Assembly: GCF_002575655.3 (NCBI RefSeq)
Contig: NC_053038.3
Span: 144,972,885-145,036,884, forward strand
Origin: Aegilops tauschii subsp. strangulata
Taxonomy: Eukaryota > Streptophyta > Magnoliopsida > Poales > Poaceae
Direction of reading: 5' to 3'
DNA: 64,000 bases
In this document: one piece after another, positions 10,706 to 23,791 of the stretch
Layout: each line of letters begins with the position of its first letter
Numbering within the stretch: the stretch's first letter is position 1
Notes under the pieces: generated by a model
Seen by the model: only the letters and a program-made list of their open reading frames with translations
What the model was told of the DNA's origin: nothing
Databases searched by the model: none
Position numbers and translations under genes: made by a program

Positions 10706-13700
10706 ATGGCTCCGCCAACGCGTCAGAATCCGGAACACAATGAAGGGAGTCAGGCAAACCCTCCGCCTCCACCTCCGCCTCCGGAGGCATGGCAAGCTAT
10801 CATGGCAGCCACCAACGCCAATGCTCAGATGATTCTGCTACTCTTGCAAGAGCGCACCCAAGGGAAAGGCAATCAAGGAAATCAAGGCCAAGGCAACAAT
10901 CAGCCTCACTTCGCTACCCTCAACTAGTTTATCGCAAATCAGCCCAAGTCTTTCAGCTACTGTGCCGAGGCCACAGATGCCGATGATTGGCTCGTGGACA
11001 TCAACAAGCATTTTGAATGTAGCAATGTCAGGCCTGAGGACTATGTCAAGTTCGCTTCTTTTCAGCTCAAGGACCAAGCTGCTGATTGGTATCAACAGTA
11101 CAAAGATTCCAGAGGAGGTCGTGTGATTACCTGGGATGATTTCCCTCGAGACTTCAAAGCTCACCACATTCCACAAAGTGTTGTTGAGAGCAAGCGTGAG
11201 GAGTTCCGCAATCTCAAGCAAGGCAGCATGTCCGTGTATCAATACAACATCCAGTTTCAGAAACTTGCTCGCTTTGCTAAACAAGACGTTCCTGATGAAA
11301 ACAGCATGATCTATCACTTCAGAGGTGGCCTTAGAGAGGATCTGCAGTTAGCTCTCGTTCTTGTTGAGCCTACTCAGTTTGATCAATTCTATAATATGGC
11401 ACTGAAGCAAGAGGCTGCTCAGCTCAAGTGTGCGGCTTCTAAGAAGAGAGTCAGGGACGCAGTTCAGTCTTCTTCTTCCTCACTAGTGGGTGCTAAGCAA
11501 CAGAAGTTCTGGTTGCCTCCTCCTCCTCCATTTCGTTAGCCTTACCAGCAGAAGAACAAAGGTGGCCATGGATCTTCCCGCTCTTCCAACTCTGGCTATC
11601 AGAACAAGTCTCAGAATCAAGCTCCAAAGTCCAATGCTCCTTATCATCGTCCACTCTCAGAGGTGACTTGCAACAAGTGTCAGCAGAAAGGTCACTATGC
11701 TAACAAGTGCTTCAACCAAAGGCGTCTTCCGCCTCCTCCTCCTGTGAGATCTTCTAGCAATACAGTGGTCAAGCATAATCCCAAGTCTGCAAAGGTGAAC
11801 ATGATGAATGCAGCTCAAGCGAAGGAATCTACTGATGTGATAATGGGTAATCTCTCAGTTAATGATATTCCTGCAAAAGTCTTATTTGATACTGGTGCAT
11901 CGCATTCTTTCATTTCAAGACCTTTTGTGGCTATGCATGATCTGGTTACTGAAGTATTGTCGAGTCCTTTGTCTATTGTTTCCCCGGCTCGACAAATGAC
12001 TTCTCGAGTATTCGTTCGGGATTCCGTTATCAAGATGGGCGACTATAAATTTCTGGCCAAACCAATTGTTCTTGGTGACTCGGATATTGATCTAATTCTC
12101 GGGATGGACTGGCTTTCTAAGCACAAGGCTCAACTTGATTGTGCTGCCAGGGAAATTCAATTGACACACTCTTCTGAGGATGTTATCATTTATGCCGCTC
12201 GTGATGAAACCATTCGGTTGTTTTCTCTCAATGAGAAGGGCGAGTTGAATGCCATCTCTCAGATTCCAGTCGTTTGTGAGTACCAAGATGTCTTTCCAGA
12301 AGAGCTTCCGGGTATGCCTCCTCACCGGCCAGTTGAGTTCGTTATCGATCTTGAGCCTGGCACTGAACCCGTTTGCAAGCGTCCATACAAGCTTGGACCC
12401 AAGGAGCTGAAGGAATTGAAGAAACAGCTCGATTAACAAGAGCTTCTGGGTTTGATCAGACCGAGTTCATCTCCATGGGGTTGTGGTGTTCTTTTTGTCC
12501 AGAAGAAGGATGGCACGGACCGACTTTGTGTCGACTACCGTCCATTGAACAAGAAGACAATCAAGAACAAGTATCCACTTCCCAACATCAATGAGCTATT
12601 CGAGCAACTCAAAGGTGCTAAAGTATTCTCCAAGCTTGACCTTCGGATGGGTTATCATCATATTCGCATTCGTGAAGAGGATATTCCCAAGACAGCATTC
12701 AGAACAAGCTTTGGTTCTTATGAATATACTGTCATGTCTTTCGGCCTTGTCAATGCTCCTCCAACATTCTCTCGGATGATGAATTTCATCTTCAACCCCT
12801 ATACCAATGAATTCGTCCTGGTGTATCTCGATGATATCTTGGTCTTCTCCAAGAATAAGAAGGATCATGCCAAACATTTGCGATTGGTGCTCGACAAGCT
12901 CAGAGAGTATCAATTCTGTGCGAAGTTTTCCAAATGTGAGTTTTGGGTCGATGAAGTTCTTTACCTTGGTCATATCATCTCTGCCAAGGGCATCGCTATT
13001 AATCCCGAGAAGGTGTCTGCAATTGTGAATTGGGAACCTCCTCAGAATGTCAAGCAGCTCCGTAGTTTTCTTGGTCTTGCAAGCTATTGCCGATGATTCG
13101 TTGAGAATTTCTCTAAGATTACAAAGCCTCTTTCCAACCTCCTCCAGAAGCATGTTAAGTATGTCTGGTCTCCTGAGTGTGACGTTGCTTTCAACACTCT
13201 CAAAGAGAAACTCGTCACAGCTCTTGTCTTAACTCCTCCTGACGAATCCATGTCATTCGAAGTTTTCTGTGATGCTTCTCTTCAAGGTCTCGATGCTGTG
13301 TTAATGCAAGAGAAGAACGTTGTGGCCTATACCTCTCGTCAGTTGAAGCCCAACGAAAAGAACTACCCCACTCACGACCTTGAGTTGGCGGCAGTTGTCC
13401 ATGCATTAATCACATGGAGACATCTCTTGTTGGGAAGAAAAGTGGACATATTCACCGATCACAAGAGTGTCAAGTACATCTTCACTCAGCCCAACCTCAA
13501 CCTCAGGCAAACTCGATGGGTCGAAGTGATTCAAGAGTACAATCCGAGTATTGAATATACTCCAGGCAAAGCCAATGTCATTGCAGATGCTTTGAGCAGG
13601 AAGGCTTATTGCAACAGCTTAATCCTCAAGCCATTCCAACCGGATCTTTGTGAAGCTTTCCGCAAGCTGAATCTGCAAGTTGTTCCTCAAGGCTTTCTTG

Positions 13701-15132
13701 CCAACCTCATAGTCTCTCCTACTTTGGAAGATAAAATTCGTGAGGCACAACTCCTGGATACCATGGTGAAGAAGGTGAAACGTGGTATCGACAAGGGTCT
13801 TTCCAAATACAAGTGCTATCGCATTGATGACAGAGACACTTTATTCTTTGAGGACTGGATTGTGGTTCCTAAAGGTGATCTAAGGAAAGTCATTATAAAC
13901 GAGGCGCACAATTCTCTTCTTTCCATTCATCCTGGAAGTACGAAGATGTACCATGACCTCAAGTAGTCTTATTGGTGGACTCGAATGAAGCGAGAAATCG
14001 CTCAATTCGTGAATGAATGTGATGTCTGTCGAAGGGTGAAAGCAGAACACCAACGACCAGCTGGTCTCCTCCAACCTCTTGCTATCCCAGAATGGAAGTT
14101 TGATCATATCGAAATGGACTTCGTGCCTGGATTTCCAAAGTCCAAGCGTGGAAATGATGCTATCTTCGTTGTCATCGACAAGCTTTGTAAAGTGGCTCAT
14201 TTCCTTCCAATCAAAGAATCCATCACTGCAGCTCAGTTGGCAGAGCTATACACCTCTAGGATTGTCTCCTTGCATGTCATTCCACAATTGATTTCTTCAG
14301 ATCATGGAAGCATCTTCACTTCTAAGTTCTGGGACTCCTTCCAGAAGGCCATGGGCACCAACATTCGCTTCAGCACAGCTTTCCATCCTCAAACTAGTGG
14401 CCAAGTCGAGCGAGTCAATCAAATTCTTGAAGGTATGCTCAATGCTTGTGTCATTTCCTTTGGCATGAAGTGGGAAGATTGTCTTCCATATGCCGAATTC
14501 TCCTACAACAACAGCTTCCAAGCAAGTTCGGGCAAGGCCCCATTCGAGATTCTCTATGGCAGAAAGTGTCGTACTCCTCTCAATTGGTCAGAGACTGGTG
14601 AACGCCAACTTCTTGGCAATGACTTAATCACAGAGGCTGAAGAGATGTGTAAAGTCATCCGTGAAAATCTCAAAGCCGTGCAATCGCGCCAGAAGAGTTA
14701 CTACGATAACAAGCACCGTGATGTGGTTTTCGAGATCGGAGACCATGTCGACCTCCGCGTCTCTCCAATGAAAGGCACTCGTCACTTCGGTATCAAAGGG
14801 AAGCTTGCCCCTAGATACGTGGGTCCTTTCAAGATCATTGGCAAAAGAGGCGACCTCGCCTATCAACTTGAGCTTCCTTCCAACTTCGCGAACGAGCACG
14901 ATGTGTTCCACGTGTTCCTGAGCGCACCATCAACTTCGAAGAGATTGACCTCCAAGAAGATCTGTCTTATCATGAGCACCCCGTTGCTAATCTTGAAGAA
15001 ACTGAGCGCAAGACTCGCAACAAGTCAATCATATTCCTGAAAGTGAAGTGGTCGCACCATTCCGACCGAGAAGCCACCTGGGAACGCGAGGACCATCTCC
15101 ATTCCGAATATCCGGAGTTCTTTCAGTCCTAG
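10706..15132 (+). pseudogene. gag-pol: gag-pol polyprotein of element B (five in-frame stops, late frameshift)
   Basis: One frame starts at ATG 10706 and holds gag (WYQQYKD, F..RFGD-like region), CCHC knuckle CNKCQQKGHYANKC (11669-11710) and protease FDTGASHSFIS (DTGAS 11888-11902). Reverse transcriptase follows with VDYRPLN and [10 protein letters not shown] (YLDD starts 12824), then RNase H ([15 protein letters not shown], 13260-13620). Integrase has an HHCC finger ending CDVCRR, then the D,D,E residues in EMDFVPGF, SSDHGS and GQVERVNQ. The frame is never shifted before about 14910, but stops lie at 10925, 11537, 12434, 13094 and 13964. After a small deletion near 14910 the tail continues in another frame to 15132 and reads as a chromodomain-like segment (FLKVKWSHHSDREATWE). 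Such tails bind chromatin and guide integration in chromoviruses. Confidence 0.93.
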
Positions 15133-15168
15133 ATCTCGGGACGAGATCCTCTCGTAGTGGTGGAGTGT
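15133..15168 (+). other. Region before 3' LTR of element B, with polypurine tract
   Basis: GTAGTGGTGGAGTGT directly before the 3' LTR start at 15169 is purine-rich and sits where the plus-strand primer must lie. It is interrupted by T residues, so the exact tract is uncertain. Confidence 0.5.
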
Positions 15169-18100
15169 TGTAACACCCCGGATGTAACTTTCCATATTTG
15201 TAACTCCAACTCTTGCCATTTTCGGCTATGTGTTATGATATTCCCTCCGTGGTTGGGTTTCGTTTTCGTTTTGCATTTTGTTCATGTCATGCATTTCATA
15301 TCATGTCATCAAGTGCATCGCATTTGCATACGTGTTTGTCTCATGCATCCGAGCTTTTTCCCCGTTGTCCATTTTGCAATCCGACACTCCCACCTCCTCC
15401 GGCACACCCCTCCTTTTTTTCCTTTTGTGAGCGGGTGTTAAACGTTCTTGGAATGGACCGAGGCTTGCCAAGTGGCCTCGGTATACCACCAGTAGACCAC
15501 CCGTCAAGTTTCGTGCCATTTGGAGGTCGTTTGATACTCCAACAGTTAACCGGGTAACCACAATGTCCTTTTGTGTGTTGCAGCAAACCCCCCCTCCAAA
15601 CAGCCCAAAAACCCATTTAAGTCACTTCCATGCTCTAGGTCGTTCGATCACGATCGTGTGGGCGAAAACCACACTCCATTTGGATTCTCCTAGCTCCCTC
15701 TACCTATAAAACTCCTCCCCCCTCCGAAATTATTCACAAATCAAACTCTAGCAAATCACCCCGCCGCGGCCGGACACGTCCGTCTATGGCCGGACGAATT
15801 CCGCCGCCGGCCGCAGCCACTCACGGCGTGCCACGTCGCCCGGGCTGAGCCCCACTTCGTCGCCGACCGCGCGAGCCCGTGACGCCCGTGTCGGGCCCTC
15901 CCGGCCCGCTCCTCCCGCGCCGCTCCTCGGGCCCCCGTCCCCCGCGCCTCCCGCCGCCTCGCCGCGCCTCCCGTCGCCTCCTCCGGCTGCTCGCTCCGCC
16001 GCCGGAGAACCGCCGCCGCCGCATCGCCCCGGCGCCACGCCGCCGCCCTCGGTGCCCTAGAGCAGCACTCCGGCGACCTCGAGCAGCACTCCGGCGACCT
16101 AGAGCGCCCGAACCCTAGATCTAACTGGGAGGTTGACTTCTCCCCCGAAAATATTCCAAGTCCCGTAATATTTGCATTATATGCCCATGTTCATCGCATC
16201 ATAACTCTTTGCATATAGCTCCGTTCCATGCGTGTAATATATCAAAATGTTCGTCTCGTGATGCTCTTCATTTTGTTTCATTGCACCATGTTCATTTGAG
16301 TTCATCTTGATGCCCAAATCTCTGGTGCAAGAGTGCTAGTTGCTGTGATCTGCTGTTACTTATCAGATGTTGGTGATTTGTTATTTTTGTTGCTATTGAT
16401 GTGTGCATCTTATGGGCATGAGTTCTACATGTGTTTTGATGTATGCCATACCGTTTTTACAGAGGCGTATGCCATGTATTTTTGTGATCTCTGTGGTGAC
16501 TAGCACAAGCATGCAAACTAGGCTTCGTGATGTTTCTGATTTCACGGACGGTAATTTTACTAAGTCTGTGCCTGCTGTTATTTTATTGCTATGTATACAT
16601 GTGGCTACAGAGAGATCCATGCTGCTTTGGGAGATGTTAAGTAAGGATATTTCGTAGATATTGTTATTCTCTATCCATTCATTTCTCTGTTTGCAATTAT
16701 GGAGCATCGTAGCATGACTCAATCTTGCTCTACTTTTGCTATAAAATATTCCTGGTAGATTGTTTACATGTTATTCAATACTGCCAAGGTTGTTGTAGTT
16801 GTTTCATACATGCTATGAACTTGCTCTTGCCATTGATAGCTTCATAAACATGCCATATTGCTGTAGGTATGCTTGTTTTGTCATGCATTGCTTTGTGGTG
16901 AGTGCATCAAGCTCACAAAGATGCCCTCATAATGTCTGTTTCTGCCATGCTCTGTTTTCTGCACTCTTAAACCTGTTAACGAAACTTGCTATGTTTACAT
17001 GGTTGCCATCACATCTTCTGATCCTTTTTGGCTTACGGTCAGTAAGGGACTTTTTTCATATGCTTTTAGTAGATTATTGCCATACCTTTTTTTGCCATGT
17101 TAAGTTCCTGTAGCATGTTGATTGCTTGCTCTGAACATTGCTACCTGATGCTGTTTCAGGCATGTCCAGTAATTTCACAAAGTCTGTGAACAAGATATCT
17201 TTTGCACTTTTGCCATGCTTGTTTGAACCTGTTATGCTGTGATATAGCCGTAGCTCAGTGTTCATCTTTTGTCAAGCATCTCCTTTAGATTACCGCCATA
17301 TGCTTTGTTGCTATGTTGGAGTTTGTAGCTTAGTTACTTGTTGCATTCTAAGTGCTATGATGCTGTTAATCACAGATTCGTGCCATTCTTGTTTTGCTTG
17401 CCATTTGCAAACCGTGCATCCGTTTCCGGTGATCTTTATATCGATTTCGACAGAAATCATCTCAACTTTCCAGTGGCATACCTGGTTTGCCAAGTTACTT
17501 CCTTGTTCATCATTTTTCTTCCGGAGCACGCATACCACATCTCGCATATCATACATGTTTTGCATCATGTTGCTTGTGTTTTTCCCGTGATTAATTGTGG
17601 TTCCGTTGCTTGTGTTCTTGTTTGGGTAGTGCCGGGAGATGAGTTTGTGAACGAGGAACCTGTTGAGTACGCTTACGAGGATCAAGCTTTCGACAACTCT
17701 GAGAACCTTGCAGGCAAGATGACCATACCCTCGAAATCACTTCTATCATTGCTTTGCTAGTTGTTCGCTCTATTCCCATGCTGCGCTACCTACCACTTGC
17801 TATATCATGCCTCCCATATTTCCATGTCAGCCTCTAACCATGCTTTCCTAGCAAACCGTTGTTTGGCTAAATTACCGCTTTTGCTCAGCCCTTCTTATAG
17901 CGTTGCTAGTTGCAGGTGAAGTTGAAGTTTGTTCCATGTTGGAACATGGATATTTTGGAATATCACAATATCTCTTATTTAATTAATGCATCTATATATC
18001 TGGTAAAGGGTGGAAGGATCGGCCTTATGCCTGGTGTTTTGTTCCACTCTTGCTGCCCTAGTTTCCGTCATACCGGGATTATGTTCCTTGAGATTGCGTT

Positions 18101-19317
18101 CCTTACGCGGTTGGGTGATTTATGGGACCCCCTTGACAGTTCGCCTTGAATAAAACTCCTCCAGCAAGGCCCAACTTTGGTTTTACCATTTGCCACCTAA
18201 GCCCTTTCCCTTGGGTTTTCGCGAGCCCGAGGGTCATTTTTATTTAAACCCCCGGGCCAGTGTTCCTCTGAGTGCTGGTCCAAACTATAGCCCTTTGCAG
18301 CGCCACCTCGGGGAAACTTGAGGCCTGGTTTTAGTTGTACGGACTGCTCATCCGGTGTGCCCTGAGAACGAGATATGCACAGCTCCTATCGGGATTTGTC
18401 GGCACATTCGGGCGGCTTTGCTGGTCTTGTTTTACCATTGTCGAAATGTCTTGTAAACCGGGATTCCGAGACTGATCAGGTCTTCCTGGGAGAAGGTTTA
18501 TCCTTCGTTGACCGTGAGAGCTTATAATGGGCTAAGTTGGGACACCCCTGCAGGGTATTATCTTTCGAAAGCCGTGCCCGCGGTTATGAGGCAGATGGGA
18601 ATTTGTTAATGTCCGGTTGTAGAGAACTTGTCACTTGACTTAATTAAAAAATATCAACCGTGTGTGTAGCCGTGCGGAGTCCGGGAAGTGAACACGGTTT
18701 GAGTTATGCATGAACGTAAGTAGTTTCAGGATCACTTCTTGATCTTTTCTAGCTTCTCGACCATTGCGTTGCTTCTCTTCTCACTCTCATTTGCATATGT
18801 TAGCCACCATATATGCTTAGTGCTTGCTGCAGCTCCACCTCATTACACCATCCTTTCCTATAAGCTTAAATAGTCTTGATCTCGCGGGTGTGAGATTGCT
18901 GAGTCCTCGTGACTCACAGATTCTACCAAACAGTTGCAGGTGCCGACGATGCTAGTGCAGATGACGTAACCGAGCTCAAGTGGGAGTTCGATGAGGAACG
19001 TTGTCGTTACTATGTGTCTTTTCCTGATGATCAGTAGTGGAGCCCAGTTGGAACGATCGGGGATCTAGCATTTGGGGTTATCTTATTTTCATTTGGATTT
19101 GACCGTAGTCGGTCTATGTGTGGATTTTGGATGATGTATGAATTATATTTATGTATTGTGTGAAGTGGCGATTGTAAGCCAACTCTCGTTATCCCATTCT
19201 TGTTCATTACATGGGATTGTGTGAAGATGACCCTTCTTGCGACAAAACCACAATGCGGTTATGCCTCTAAGTCGTGCCTCGACAAGTGGGAGATATAGCC
19301 GCATCGTGGGCGTTACA
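15169..19317 (+). repeat. 3' LTR of element B (4.1 kb)
   Basis: Second copy of the LTR at 5429-9549. Small indels distinguish the copies, for example a shorter GC-rich block near 15900-16090 and a missing stretch near 18672. The TATA box is at 15705-15711. The acidic coding-like blocks recur at about 17626-17720 and 18940-19038. Between the copies, the two differences seen in the first block keep the encoded residue; three of those in the second block change it. Confidence 0.92.
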
Positions 19318-20496
19318 ACATGTCATCCCCAGGTGACCATGTAATTTGCAGATAGTTCCATATTCTCACACTGAAGTTACATTCAAAGAATAGGTGGTTT
19401 CTGGTCTCTCTAGTCCTCAAGGGACAAAGAAGGCAGTTAACCCCATCATCAAGATGCCAATGTCTTCTTTCCACCATATCCTTGGTATTGAGCCTGTCCA
19501 TGATTAACATCCAGGCAAACACTTTGATTTTCATTGTGCAGGAGGATTTCCATATCCAGAGAAGAAGAGGGTTAAAAGACATGTTAGAATGCATGAAAGA
19601 GTAGAACAACTTGTGCTTGAATGCATTACATGTCCCCTGCCAGAACCAAGTGTCCTTTTGCTCCACTTCTCTACTACAGGAGACCATAAGATCTTGTACA
19701 GTCAAAAACTCCTGATATGCCTGAGCAGATAGAGGTAAATGGAACATATTAATCATATCCTACGACTGGAAGGCCTCATAGACTATGATCCATGGATCTT
19801 TCACATAAGAGAAGAGCCTAGAGAACCTTAATTACAAAGGTGCAACTGAATCCCCAATCTTCCACTTATCAGACCAAAACAGAGCAGAGTTCCCAGAGTT
19901 GACTTGAATCCAAGTTGTGTTCCTGTAATGAGCCAACAACTTCCAGATATCCTTCCACCAAAAGGAACCACAAATGTCAGTCCCCTGAGGAACAGAAGAG
20001 TGATAGTATGTGTCCCAAATAAGAGAGACCCATGGTAGGTCAACTCTATTTAACAATTTGTGCAAATGTTTGAGCAATAGAGCCATGTTCTGAACACCCA
20101 AATTCAAAATTCCCAGCCCACCTTTATTTTTAGGCCTACAAATGAGGTCCCAAGCTGCCAAGGATGGTGAAGGCTCATCCCTGTGCTTTCTGCATAGACA
20201 CTGCCTCTGAATTCTCTCGAATTGCTTTAATATTCCTGTAGGAGCAAGCAAGCTACCAAGATAAAAGATGGGCAAGGAAGACAGAGCAGAATTCAGGAAT
20301 TGAAGCCTTTCCGCTTGATTCAGAAAGGAAGAACTGGCTGTCATCCTTCTTTCCATACAGTTAACAAGTGGTATAAAATCCACCATTTTAGGCCTGGTAG
20401 TACCAACAGGCAGGCCAAGATAAGTGAAGGGCATTTTACCCACTTGACAACCAAAAGGAGCAGCCAAACCAATGATAGAGTCCTCATCAGCAGAAT
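19318..20496 (-). mobile_element. LINE, RT C-terminus and zinc-binding region (part 2 of 2)
   Basis: Continuation of the - strand LINE; the transcript reads from 20496 down to 19318 and on at 5428. About 20467-19832 encodes the end of the reverse transcriptase (FTYLGLPVGTTRPK, LSSLPIFYLGSLLAP, W..ICRPKNKGGLGILNLG). About 19756-19313 encodes the zf-RVT domain typical of plant L1-like elements (DGVNCLLCPLRTRETRNHLF, C..C....H...C). Frameshifts and stops are present. The RT core with its catalytic Asp pair is absent: the copy begins at 20496 right at the target duplication, a normal 5' truncation. The first five bases (ACATG) are the target duplication of element B. Confidence 0.88.
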
Positions 20497-20510
20497 TCTG
20501 GTCGCAAGTT

Positions 20511-22506
20511 GAAGCATTATTTCCTTGGTCATTCCATCACCGTGGTCAGTTCTGCTCCTCTAGGGGATATTATTCAAAACAGAGAAGCTACATGCCGGGT
20601 GGCCAAGTGGGCCATTGAGATTGGACAACATGGCTTGAAGTATATGCCTCGGACAACCATCAAGTCTCAAGCAGTTGTGAATTTCATCAATGACTGGACA
20701 GAGTTGCAGATGCCTGAGGAAAAGCCTGATAATATGTATTGGACTATTCATTTCGATGGATCCAGGCAGTTGGAAGGCTCGGGAGCTGGAGTTATTTTGA
20801 CTTCCCCGCGAGGTGATAAGTTTTGTTATGTCTTAAGGCTGGTGTTTCCTTGTACTAATAGTGCAGCTGAATATGAGGCCTTACTCCATGGTCTTCGGAT
20901 GGCCAAAGAGATGAACCTAAGTTGGTTCAGGTGTTTTGGCGATTCAGATCTGGTTTCTCAGCAAGTCTCAAGAACTTGGGATTCCAGAGACCCACTCATG
21001 GCGGCTTATCGCCGGGCGGTTGATGGTATTGCTGGTCATTTCAAAGGTTATCAAGTTGAACATGTTGATCAGAGGAAAAATGAGGCGGCTGATGCTTTAA
21101 GCCGGCTGGGGTCTCAGCGTAAGCCGGTACCACCTAATTTCTTTCTTGATATTCTGAATAATCCTTGAGTTAAATTGCCTACGGAAGAAGATCTTGCTAT
21201 CCCTGACCTGGAGGCACAGTTGGTGGCGGCTCTTCATGCTATTCCTGATTGGACAGTTCCGTATTTGACATATATGACCCGGGGTGAGGTACTTGAGGAT
21301 GGAACTTTGGCCAGGCAAATAACCCGGAGGTCTAAGTAATTGACCATTGTCAATGGCAAGTTACACCGATGCAGTGTTACAGGGGTGCTTCACCGCTGTG
21401 TTTATCCTTAGGAGGGTCGTGACATTCTAAGAGACATTCATGAAGGATATTGTGGCCATCATGCCAGCTCTAAGTCTCTCGTGGCTAAGGCTTTTCGTCA
21501 TGGGTTTTATTGGCTGACGGCTTATGCTGATGCAGAAGATCTGGTTAGCAAGTGCGACGGTTGTCAGAAATTTTCCAGACGAGCTCATGTGCCGGCTCAA
21601 GAATTGAGGATGATTCCAATCACTTGGCCGTTTGTAGTCTGGGAACTGGATATGGTTGGACCTTTCAAGAGATCCAAGGACAAAAATACGCACCTTTTGG
21701 TGGCAGTTGACAAGTTTACTAAGTGGGTTGAGGCAGAGCCGGTCAGCAAGTGTGAGGCGGCAATGACGGTTCAATTCATTAAAAAGGTGATTTTTGGTTT
21801 TTGGCTACCCTCATAGCATCATAACTGATGATGGTACTAATCTGTCTAAGGGTGCTATGAAAGAATTCTGTCAATGAGAGCATATTTGTCTTGACATTTC
21901 ATCAGTGGCTCACCCCCAGTCCAATGGTCAAGCCGAAAGGGCCAATCAAGAAATCTTGAGAGGCATAAAGCCCTGGCTTATGGCCCTTTGCAAAGGACGC
22001 CGGGTTGTTGGGTGGAGGAGTTACCCTCAGTGCTTTGGAGTATCAATACTACCCCCAACAGATCCATGGGTTATACGCCCTTCTTCATGGTTTATAGAGC
22101 AGAGGTAGTTCTTCCGAGTGACATCTGTCACGACTCGCCCTGTGTGGCAGCTTATGTTGAAGCTAATAACGAAAAAGCATGTCAGGGTGATCTTGACCTC
22201 TTGGATGAGGAACGTGACCTTGCGGCGGCTCATTCGGCAATTTATCAGCAAGATCTGCATCGTTATCATAGTCGTCGGGTTAGAACCTGGAACTTTCAAG
22301 AAGGCGACTTGGTGCTCCGGCTCATCCAGGATCAAACAGATAAGCACAAATTATCCCCACCTTGGGAAGGAACTTTTATGGTCAGCAAAAATCTGAACAA
22401 TGGGTCGTACTACCTCATTGATATTCGAGACCACGAGGACTCACACACATCGGAGGACGAGACCCGCCGGCCTTGGATTGCTCATCTTCGGCCTTATTAC
22501 ACTTGA
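20511..22506 (+). pseudogene. pol: RNase H, second RNase H-like domain and integrase of element A
   Basis: Resumes the A polyprotein after the LINE. The end of the first RNase H (KHYFLGHSITVVSSAPL) is followed by a second, archaeal-type RNase H-like domain (IHFDGSRQLEGSGAGVIL, AAEYEALLHGLRMA, GDSDLV, KNEAADALSRLG). This duplication is known from the plant Tat lineage. Integrase follows with a zinc finger (HEGYCGHHA, CDGCQKF), DMVGPFKRSKD, a second Asp in ITDDGTN, and SNGQAERANQEI carrying the Glu. The C-terminal part ends RPYYT and a stop at 22504-22506. Frames change near 21174, 21340, 21790 and 22000. The adjoining exact junction with 5037 confirms it is one element. Confidence 0.9.
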
Positions 22507-23791
22507 GCCACCGGCTCTTGTGTTGTACATACTTTCATCAACGCATATATTATGATCAGTATAATAAAGCCAGCATCCCTGATAATTCAGGGCCTCTATC
22601 GTTTCATTTGCGAGTATTTGAGTCTTTATTGTCAGTTCATAAGATCACCTGGGGGGTTCCTGCTCAATGAGCATAGCTGTGCTTACCCTCTTGATCCAGC
22701 TTGCACGCCTTGTTACAAATCACTTGGGGGCTTCCTGCCGAAATCAAAGGTTACCAAAGAGAACTTGTTGCGGTGTGCAATTCAAACATAGGTATCCTGC
22801 CTTGAGGGCTCATTGTAGGTCACTTGGGGGCTTCCTGTTCAATGAACATAGCTATACTTACCCTCTTGATCGGCTTGTACGCCAGGTGTAAACTCCAAAT
22901 TCCGGGTTATCTTGCCTCTATGTCCTTGTCACTCCACCCAGGTAATCCTGGAATGCCTCGCCATACTCTCAACAGTCAATCTTTTAATAAAGACCCTGAA
23001 CTTGTCGAGGTTAAAATGGCGGTTGGTCATGTGAGGGCCGGCTTACGGGTTTGAATGAAGGATTAACTCCGTGGTTGTGCGGCCTAGGAAAGCACTTGAG
23101 ATTTCGGCTTGGCGGCCTATGAAAGCCTTGTTTTTCTGATTTGTTCTTTTCTCTGAACACTTTTTTCGGATCCATATCCTTGCTCCATATTAAACAATTG
23201 AGGCCATGTAGCCTTAATCTTTATGACTCATATTTGAGCATATTTAGGGTTTGATAACCCGTCCTGGCTTTGGACATTGAGTCGCCAGTATACTTTGATT
23301 GCGCAATTGGAAATATGCGCTTATAAATCTTTGGGTTGTCACCCTCACTAGATATGGCGATGTAAGCTGATAGTATGAACCAATTTCACAGGTATGTTTT
23401 TACTTGTTATATGAATATGCAAGGTTTGATAACCCGCCCTGGTTATAGACTTTAAAGTCGCGAGAACATATTATATCAGGCATTATGACCTGCCTTGGCT
23501 TAAACCGCCAGGGCAAATATTGTTTAAACATATGTGCAGGAACATTGGACCTCATATAATCATTGGAAAGGATGATGGAATTTTCTATTAACTCATCGGT
23601 AGCACATCAAGTGTTCCATCAACATTTCTCAAAACGAAAACGATAAACATGCACGATGGCATGGCAGATCATTGTTTCCAGCTAGCCTATTACAAGGCGT
23701 CTTACGGACCAAAAGAAATAGTGTTTTTTTGCGCACAAATTCTATGCGGCAGTTTACAAGCCGACCCTTTTGTCAGTTATCTTGGTCCTGG
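22507..23791 (+). repeat. Post-pol region of element A with duplicated segments
   Basis: No domain is seen on the + strand. A segment of about 50 bases with CTTACCCTCTTGAT recurs about 172 bases apart (near 22660-22712 and 22833-22884). The phrase CACTTGGGGGCTTCCTG occurs at about 22729 and 22817, and an imperfect form near 22645. Between 23100 and 23550 repeated 'GATAACCCG.CCTGG' phrases occur. At the right edge (23773-23791) lies the presumed last codons of the antisense gene of A, whose bulk is beyond element C. Confidence 0.5.

Larger units (their letters stand above)
5429..19317 (+). mobile_element. Element B: Ty3/gypsy chromovirus (Tekay/Del-like)
   Basis: A structurally complete LTR retrotransposon of about 13.9 kb. 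It has 5' LTR 5429-9549, primer site 9552-9566, a long leader, one gag-pol frame (10706-15132), a purine-rich stretch before 15169 and 3' LTR 15169-19317. The LTR ends are TGTAAC...GTTACA. The 5-base target duplication ACATG is at 5424-5428 and 19318-19322. It interrupts the LINE. The chromodomain-like polyprotein tail and tRNA-Met-type primer site place it among chromoviruses; the exact Triticeae family name is not claimed. The gag-pol frame has five in-frame stops and one late frameshift, so this copy is not autonomous. Confidence 0.93.
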
